Below, one piece after another: positions 1 through 3,389 of a stretch of 5,130 nt of DNA. Numbering within the stretch: position 1 is the first letter of the stretch; each line of letters begins with the position of its first letter. The notes under the pieces were generated by a model that saw nothing but the letters and a program-made list of their open reading frames with translations, did not search any database and had not been told where the DNA came from. This DNA comes from an uncultured Mycoplasma sp. (GTDB taxonomy: Bacteria > Bacillota_I > Bacilli_A > Mycoplasmatales > Metamycoplasmataceae). The stretch is from assembly GCA_949293065.1 (NCBI GenBank), contig CASFBV010000094.1, positions 1-5,130 of the forward strand, read 5' to 3'. The position numbers and the translations under genes were made by a program.

Positions 1-789
1 AATTTTTCTTATTAACGTTTTTACAATATGTAATTATGTATTCGGTGTTATTAACTATTTTATAATTTAGACTTGTGTTCCCTCCGGGCCCGTGTTTTTT
101 TATTCAACAAATATTACTTATAAAATTCTCTTCCCCAAATATCTCATCCATCAACACTTTCAAATAAGCTTGTTCTCGATCATCGATTGAAACAAAAATT
201 ACTCCATCATCAGAAAGAAGTTCTTTAGCTAAATATAATCTATCTTGCATCATATTTAATCAACCAGTTCTTGAAAACTTATCCCTATAAACAAATTTAT
301 TAGATGATTTTTCTTGAATCTCATCTTCTGATAAATTGTTTTTTTCTTTAATAGAAGCATCAGTATTATATGGAGGGTCAATATAAATAACATCTACTTT
401 GTTTTTATAAACAAGAAGAAGATTTTTTAATGCATCATAATTTTCACCAATAATTAATAAATTGTCATTAGTTAAATTTGTTTCATTATCAAATTGTTCT
501 TGATTTGGATTTAAATCATTCAATGATAATTCTTTATTGTATTTTAATAATGAAATTGATTGATTATTACTTGCAGGAGCAGAATCAAAAACAAAACCCG
601 TTTTAACCCTATGAACCAATAGCTTGTATGTATTTTCTAAATCTGATTTATCTACTAAATCTAATATTCTCTTTGCAAGAACTTTTTGATCCTTGTTAAA
701 GGATGTTGTTGGAATTTCATCAATTTTGTTTTTATATTCTTCTCTTAAATCCAAATTTTTGTTCCCATAATTGTTATTATTGGAAGTTG
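1..789 (-). CDS. mod: Type III restriction-modification DNA methyltransferase (Mod), N-terminal part, start codon switched off by inversion
   Basis: This is the modification subunit of a type III restriction-modification system, which in this family methylates adenine N6 and gives the Mod-Res complex its target specificity. Numbered from the ON start, the window holds residues 1-264 and the gene runs off the left edge. Visible are NLLIIGENYDALKNLL (111-126), the catalytic motif IV DPPYNT (139-144) after VDVIYI, the GWLNMMQDRLYLAKELL block (177-193) and the family signature KKHGPGGNTSLNY (232-244). The order, with DPPY first and no FxGxG motif yet, fits the beta class; FxGxG should lie in the missing part. 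Trp at 257-259 and in the ICWIKKH block are TGA. In the given orientation there is no ATG and no Shine-Dalgarno on this strand. The frame stays open to about 934 only through the reversed promoter DNA, with a TTG as sole candidate start. Inverting 762-943 restores a normal start, with the junction inside codon 11. I read this as an intact, phase-OFF gene and not a pseudogene. No res gene is visible. Confidence 0.9.
762..789 (-). repeat. Left arm of 28-bp inverted repeat (likely recombination site)
   Basis: Every base matches the reverse complement of 916-943; pairing stops at 761/944 and at 790/915. Read on the minus strand it begins CAACTTCCAATAATAAC and encodes codons 2-11 of mod. It contains the imperfect palindrome TTCCaATAAT-AACA-ATTATgGGAA. 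The asymmetric centre AACA gives the site a direction, and because the two copies are opposed, recombination between them would invert the DNA rather than delete it. Outside the repeat, toward mod, the palindrome does not continue. Confidence 0.93.
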
Positions 790-863
790 ATTTTTGATTT
801 ATATTTATATATAAATTAATACTTAAAAAAATATTGATTTTAATAGCAAAAGTTTTTAAAAGG

Positions 864-869
864 TATAAT
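864..869 (+). promoter_or_regulatory. Promoter -10 (TATAAT) inside the invertible segment
   Basis: A perfect TATAAT lies in the sequence AAAAGGTATAATTTTATT. It would start transcription near 876, about 36 nt before the ATG at 912. No good -35 is present at 16-18 nt upstream, where only A/T-rich sequence is seen; this is common in mycoplasma promoters. In the given orientation it fires away from mod, and after inversion it would be the mod promoter. Confidence 0.65.
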
Positions 870-898
870 TTTATTACTTTTATTTTTTTTAGATATTT

Positions 899-904
899 AA
901 GGAG
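899..904 (+). promoter_or_regulatory. Shine-Dalgarno AAGGAG for the ATG at 912
   Basis: AAGGAG followed by a 7-nt spacer (905-911) and ATG at 912-914 is a strong initiation site by the standards of this window. Apart from the 30-codon OFF-state ORF it serves no gene in the present orientation. This misplaced start is what reveals the switch, since the codons after it reappear in frame at the beginning of mod. Confidence 0.8.
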
Positions 905-911
905 AGAATTT

Positions 912-1004
912 ATGACAACTTCCAATAATAACAATTATGGGAAGTTGTGTTATAATATAAATAGGGTAAGAGATGGAATAGATATTTCCATTTTTTTATT
1001 CTAA
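912..1004 (+). CDS. Short dead-end ORF read in the OFF orientation (30 aa)
   Basis: This ORF begins MTTSNNNNYG, identical to the ON-state start of mod. It then leaves the repeat and reads KLCYNINRVRDGIDISIFLF to a TAA at 1002-1004. It has the good Shine-Dalgarno at 899-904, so it is probably translated when the switch is OFF. The 20 residues after the repeat resemble nothing I recognise, and the ORF overlaps a terminator-like hairpin. It is most likely a by-product of the OFF state. A real small peptide cannot be excluded. Confidence 0.35.
   Translation: MTTSNNNNYGKLCYNINRVRDGIDISIFLF
916..943 (+). repeat. Right arm of 28-bp inverted repeat (likely recombination site)
   Basis: This is the exact partner of 762-789. 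Here the palindrome extends beyond the repeat: 915-929 pairs with 934-948 at 14 of 15 positions around the 4-nt centre AACA. That architecture of two inverted binding arms around a short asymmetric core is typical of tyrosine-recombinase sites, but the class of enzyme is inferred only. The arm also supplies codons 2-10 of the short OFF-state ORF, and it occupies the -35 position of the promoter at 948-956. Confidence 0.93.
948..956 (+). promoter_or_regulatory. Extended -10 promoter (TGTTATAAT) for the coiled-coil gene and rsuA
   Basis: TG-n-TATAAT is a perfect extended -10, which lessens the need for a -35. Transcription would start near 963, about 64 nt before the start at 1027. It lies 5 bp outside the right repeat. 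Its -35 position falls inside the repeat, whose sequence is the same in both orientations, so inversion should leave this promoter's bases unchanged. Confidence 0.55.
973..997 (+). terminator. Weak intrinsic terminator-like hairpin with T7 tail
   Basis: ATGGAA (973-978) pairs with TTCCAT (986-991) around a 7-nt loop. G-U and A-U pairs can extend it outward, and T runs from 991 to 997. It lies just after the switch in the direction of OFF-state transcription, where it would stop the wasted transcript. It also lies downstream of the promoter at 948-956, so it cannot be fully efficient if that promoter drives the next gene. With only two G-C pairs, confidence is limited. Confidence 0.4.
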
Positions 1005-1017
1005 AAATTCAATGAAA

Positions 1018-1022
1018 AGGAG
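1018..1022 (+). promoter_or_regulatory. Shine-Dalgarno AGGAG deciding the start at 1027
   Basis: AAAAGGAG ends 4 nt before the ATG at 1027. It begins directly after the alternative ATG at 1012-1014, which has no Shine-Dalgarno of its own. This favours the shorter protein. Confidence 0.65.
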
Positions 1023-1026
1023 TAAA

Positions 1027-1374
1027 ATGAGCAAAAATAAAAACATAAACAAAATCTCTAAAACTGAACTACAAAAATTAATTAGAATAATCCAAATAAA
1101 ATCATCGACTATTGAATATTTAGAAAATAATGAAGTAAAAATTATAACAATTGGTACAATGAAAGATATGAAGAAACAAAGTTTTGAACAAATTGTAATA
1201 GAAAGACTTGACGTAGTTTTTGAGTTTATTAAAGAACAAAGAGAACACAATAAAAAACAAGACGAACATAATAAAAAAGTTGACGAAAGATTAGATAGTA
1301 TTGAACAAGACATTAAAGATATCAAGGCTTGCCCAACAATTCAAAGAGAATTAAATCAAAATAAAGAAAAATAG
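1027..1374 (+). CDS. Hypothetical coiled-coil protein, 115 aa
   Basis: I do not recognise this family. The product is charged and has no membrane segment or signal peptide, so it is probably cytoplasmic. Residues 1-50 include a basic, helix-prone stretch (SKTELQKLIRIIQIKSS) followed by a short beta-like segment (VKIITIG). From about residue 55 to 105 it looks like one long helix with heptad spacing: VIERLDVVFEFI, then the repeated EHNKKQDEHNKKVDERLDSI, then EQDIKDIKA. This implies oligomerisation. The start at 1027 is chosen because AGGAG (1018-1022) lies just upstream; the in-frame ATG at 1012 would put that signal inside the gene. rsuA follows 6 nt after its stop, so the two are probably co-transcribed. 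It is superficially like the short coiled-coil proteins that are plentiful in mycoplasmas. A role in the neighbouring switch is possible but nothing shows it. Confidence 0.75.
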   Translation: MSKNKNINKISKTELQKLIRIIQIKSSTIEYLENNEVKIITIGTMKDMKKQSFEQIVIERLDVVFEFIKEQREHNKKQDEHNKKVDERLDSIEQDIKDIKACPTIQRELNQNKEK

Positions 1375-1380
1375 AAACAT

Positions 1381-2067
1381 ATGAGATTAGATAAAATTAT
1401 TTCAAATAATACAGAATTATCAAGAAAAGATGTAAATAAATTATTAAAGAAAAAAATTGTTAAAGTTAATGACAATGTTGTTTTAGATGGTTCACATAAA
1501 ATAGATATAAATAATGATGTAATAACAATTTATGATGAAGAAATTACAATATGTAATTTTATCTATATTGCTTTAAATAAACCTAATGGGTATGTTTGTT
1601 CTAACTCTAATCATGATGGAGAAAGTATTTTAAATTTAATTGAAGAAAATTATCTAAAAGATTTACATATTGTAGGAAGATTAGATAAAGATACAACAGG
1701 ACTAATTCTAATAACAAATGATGGACATTTTACTCATCAAATTAAAAATTCAAAACATAAAGTAGAAAAAGAATATGAAGTAATATTAGAAAAAAATTTC
1801 ACTAATGAAATGAATGATGTTCTAAATAAAGGAATTATGTTAGATGGAGAAAAACTAAAACCTTTTAAAATTTCAAATGTAAATAACAATAAATTAAACA
1901 TAACTCTTATTCAAGGAAAATACCACCAAATCAAAAGAATGTTTGAAATTGTAAATAACAAAGTAATAAAACTTAAAAGAATTAGAATAGGAAAATTAAC
2001 GTTAAAAAATTTAAAATTAAATGAAGGAGAATACACTTTTGTTAATAAAGAAGATGTAACTAACTAA
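1381..2067 (+). CDS. rsuA: Ribosomal small-subunit pseudouridine synthase, RsuA family (16S rRNA)
   Basis: This enzyme isomerises a uridine to pseudouridine in rRNA. In E. coli, RsuA acts on U516 of 16S rRNA during small-subunit assembly. The 228-aa length is close to that of E. coli RsuA. Residues 1-50 form an S4-like RNA-binding domain (MRLDKIISNN, SRKDVNKLLKKKIVKVN). The catalytic domain has LNKPNGYVCS (65-74), the motif II GRLDKDTTGL (99-108) with catalytic Asp102, TNDGHFTHQI (112-121), EKEYEV (129-134) and the C-terminal QGKYHQIKRMF (178-188) and RIRIGKLTL. The GHFTHQIKNSKHKVEKEYEV stretch resembles RsuA more than RluB/E/F, but the exact target is inferred. There is no clear Shine-Dalgarno. 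The upstream stop is 6 nt away, so translational coupling is likely. Its last 8 bp overlap the converging membrane-protein gene. Confidence 0.92.
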   Translation: MRLDKIISNNTELSRKDVNKLLKKKIVKVNDNVVLDGSHKIDINNDVITIYDEEITICNFIYIALNKPNGYVCSNSNHDGESILNLIEENYLKDLHIVGRLDKDTTGLILITNDGHFTHQIKNSKHKVEKEYEVILEKNFTNEMNDVLNKGIMLDGEKLKPFKISNVNNNKLNITLIQGKYHQIKRMFEIVNNKVIKLKRIRIGKLTLKNLKLNEGEYTFVNKEDVTN

Positions 2068-2803
2068 TAATACTTTGTTTTGTTTCAATATCTTTTAATC
2101 ATTTATATCTGTAATGAAAAATAATGATCATTGCAATGATTAAAGCATAAAGAATAATAAATAAAGAATATCTATCTCAATCTGCTTCAATGAATTTTCC
2201 ACAAATTGCTGAAATAGCAACTCCTAAAATAAAAATTAAAATCATTGTTAAATAACAAAATGATTGATACCCTTTTTCTTTATCCTTTGTTTTTACAAAT
2301 GAAGCAATTGTTTCCATCATTGATCTCATATTCCCTGTCATCATAGCTGCGTTAAAAGATATTTCTTTATCAAATTTAAATTTAACATTTTTAAATGATA
2401 TAGCCATCAATGAACCAATCATTGCAATAAATATTCCACTAATTAAATTTTGATAACTTAAAAAATCATTACTATTGAATTTTCAAACAATTGAAGGAAT
2501 TAATAATAATCCCATCAATGGCATAGTTATAAAATGATAATTTATATCTTTCTTTTTTAAGAAAGTAATTAAAAATCAGAAAATAAAGATAAAGATACAA
2601 AATGTTAATATTATTATCATTGCATAAACAGCTTCTATTATTTGACCATTTACAAAAAAGATAATACATTTAACTAAATTACCAGTTTGAACTAAACAAA
2701 AAGTTTCATCTCTAAAAACAAATGAATAACCATCTAACAAACCACCAAATAAACAAATTGTCACTATAAATAAAAAATCCCAAGATAGAAGATGTTTTTT
2801 CAT
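2060..2803 (-). CDS. YoaK/DUF1275 family membrane protein, 247 aa
   Basis: This is an integral membrane protein of the DUF1275 (YoaK) family, whose function and substrate are not established. Reading TGA as Trp gives one uninterrupted frame from ATG at 2801-2803 to TAG at 2060-2062. About six hydrophobic segments are visible, near residues 10-26, 45-78, 92-107, 118-136, 183-203 and 211-230. The family hallmarks are GGLLDGYSFV (20-29) and QTGN (39-42) in the first half, echoed by MMTGN (154-158) in the second, which suggests an internal duplication. Trp76, Trp107, Trp209 and Trp235 use TGA, while Trp8 uses TGG. The length is slightly above the roughly 220-230 aa usual for the family. There is no recognisable Shine-Dalgarno before the start. 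The gene converges with rsuA and overlaps its end by 8 bp, and it diverges from the small Gln/Asn-rich gene. Confidence 0.85.
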
Positions 2804-2811
2804 AATTTAAA

Positions 2812-2817
2812 ATTATA
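2812..2817 (-). promoter_or_regulatory. Candidate -10 (TATAAT) of the YoaK-like gene
   Basis: On the minus strand TATAAT ends only 8 nt before the ATG at 2803. Transcription would then start at about 2805, giving an essentially leaderless mRNA, which would fit the absence of a Shine-Dalgarno. A TATAAA at 2837-2832 is an alternative that would allow a short leader. A/T-rich sequence makes chance matches likely. Confidence 0.35.
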
Positions 2818-2890
2818 AATCTATTTTGCCTTTTATAAATCCAAAACTATAAACCTTTAAAAACCACAAATTATGTTGTTTTTTACTTAA

Positions 2891-2919
2891 ATAAATTTTC
2901 AAAAAATCAGAAAATTTAT
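2891..2919. repeat. Perfect 10-bp inverted repeat in the divergent intergenic region
   Basis: ATAAATTTTC (2891-2900) and GAAAATTTAT (2910-2919) are exact reverse complements separated by 9 nt. The element lies between two divergent genes and just upstream of the likely promoter of the rightward one, which is the position of an operator. No regulator is known. Each arm is mostly A/T, so chance is a real alternative. Confidence 0.4.
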
Positions 2920-2923
2920 CAAT

Positions 2924-2951
2924 TTTTCACGTTTTTTTTTTTTTGTAAAAT
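2924..2951 (+). promoter_or_regulatory. Candidate promoter of the Gln/Asn-rich membrane protein gene
   Basis: TAAAAT at 2946-2951 matches the -10 consensus at 5 of 6 positions. It would start transcription near 2958, about 28 nt before the ATG at 2986, with the Shine-Dalgarno well placed in the leader. The -35 TTTTCA is poor. The 13-T run fills most of the spacer. Confidence 0.4.
2932..2944 (+). repeat. Homopolymer run of 13 T in a probable promoter spacer
   Basis: Thirteen uninterrupted T follow TTTTTCACG and precede GTAAAAT. It is clearly the longest homopolymer in the window. It falls between a weak -35-like TTTTCA (2924-2929) and a -10-like TAAAAT (2946-2951), a 16-nt spacer. Long homopolymers slip during replication. 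In M. hyorhinis vlp genes a homopolymer in the promoter spacer controls ON/OFF transcription, and the geometry here is similar. Confidence 0.6.
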
Positions 2952-2973
2952 GAGTATTAATATCAAGAATAAT

Positions 2974-2979
2974 AAGGAG
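2974..2979 (+). promoter_or_regulatory. Shine-Dalgarno AAGGAG deciding the start at 2986
   Basis: AAGGAG with a 6-nt spacer precedes the ATG at 2986-2988. The in-frame ATG at 2950 is preceded only by the T run and GTAAA and overlaps the likely -10, so the shorter protein is preferred. Confidence 0.8.
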
Positions 2980-2985
2980 AAAAAT

Positions 2986-3339
2986 ATGGCTGATTTTGAT
3001 GATATTTATGATAATAAAGAACAAGAAAAAAATCAATTAGAAAAACAACAACTAACACAAAATAATCAAATTCAAGAAAATATAAATAATCAACAAAATA
3101 ATAACAACAATACTAGTTCACAAATGAATTCAACCGTAGGAAATATTCTTAGATCTGCTGAAATAGCTAAAAAATTAGGTATTTCCCTAGCAGTTACTAT
3201 GGTTTGTGATTTTGTTTCAATATTCCTTTTTTATTTTGTTTTTGCTTCAGTGTTTGGTCTTGTAATGATATTAATTTTCGGAATTGCTGAACTAGTACTT
3301 TTAATTGCTATATTAGTAATTATCTTTAAAGATTTTTAA
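2986..3339 (+). CDS. Small Gln/Asn-rich protein with two membrane segments, 117 aa
   Basis: I do not recognise this family. Residues 1-10 are acidic (MADFDDIYDN). Residues 11-50 are strongly Gln/Asn-rich and presumably disordered, including QQLTQNNQIQENINNQQ, a run of five Asn and TSSQ. A short basic amphipathic stretch (ILRSAEIAKKLG, 54-65) leads into two hydrophobic segments, about 66-88 and 90-114, and the protein ends almost at once with KDF. There is no signal peptide or lipobox, so it should be a two-pass membrane protein with its low-complexity head and both ends probably in the cytoplasm. It stands alone between the divergent YoaK-like gene and the converging ileS. The 13-T run in its likely promoter suggests variable expression. 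Confidence 0.8.
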   Translation: MADFDDIYDNKEQEKNQLEKQQLTQNNQIQENINNQQNNNNNTSSQMNSTVGNILRSAEIAKKLGISLAVTMVCDFVSIFLFYFVFASVFGLVMILIFGIAELVLLIAILVIIFKDF

Positions 3340-3389
3340 TTTTTTACTAAAAACGATATACAATAATTTATTTTTTTAAAGTTCGCTAA

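Larger units (their letters stand above)
762..943. other. Invertible promoter/start-codon cassette (phase switch) of mod, OFF orientation
   Basis: A perfect 28-bp inverted repeat (762-789 and 916-943) encloses 126 bp that contain a promoter -10, an AAGGAG Shine-Dalgarno and an ATG, all reading rightward, away from mod. Inversion maps each position x to 1705-x, so the ATG at 912-914 moves to 793-791 on the minus strand. The reading then runs ATG ACA ACT TCC AAT AAT AAC AAT TAT GGG AAC into mod with no frame change. The repeats therefore lie within the first codons, and both orientations share codons 2-10. What is seen is the repeat geometry and the exact frame match. Inversion in the living cell is inferred. 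Invertible promoter or 5'-end cassettes are known in mycoplasmas for surface lipoproteins (M. penetrans mpl, M. pulmonis vsa) and for type I hsd loci. No recombinase is in the window. Confidence 0.88.

Noticed and set aside
257..259. Apparent stop codon inside mod, and similar in-frame TGA codons in the YoaK-like gene and ileS
   Set aside because: They fall on tryptophan positions, several in conserved motifs such as RAWG and VWFDSG, so they are Trp codons in translation table 4 and not frameshifts or nonsense mutations.
787..934. A longer methyltransferase with a TTG start at 934 and a hydrophobic, Ile/Leu/Lys-rich leader of about 50 residues
   Set aside because: The leader is the reverse complement of promoter DNA, has no Shine-Dalgarno, and is unlike other Mod N-termini; the frame is open only because the repeat keeps it so. 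The inverted form gives a proper start.
1012..1026. Earlier ATG for the coiled-coil protein (MKRSK...)
   Set aside because: The Shine-Dalgarno lies directly after this ATG and not before it; the start at 1027 fits.
996..1325. Minus-strand hydrophobic ORF of 109 codons opposite the coiled-coil gene
   Set aside because: It is the antisense of a Lys/Glu/Asn-rich gene, where AT-rich codons become Ser/Leu/Phe/Ile. It has no Shine-Dalgarno, and the plus-strand gene has better signals and codon use.
2472..2669. Minus-strand ORF of 65 codons within the YoaK-like gene
   Set aside because: It is in a different frame from the continuous table-4 reading of that gene and has no family features.
2950..2985. 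Earlier ATG for the Gln/Asn-rich protein (MSINIKNNKEKN...)
   Set aside because: There is no Shine-Dalgarno upstream and it overlaps the probable -10; AAGGAG at 2974-2979 serves the ATG at 2986.
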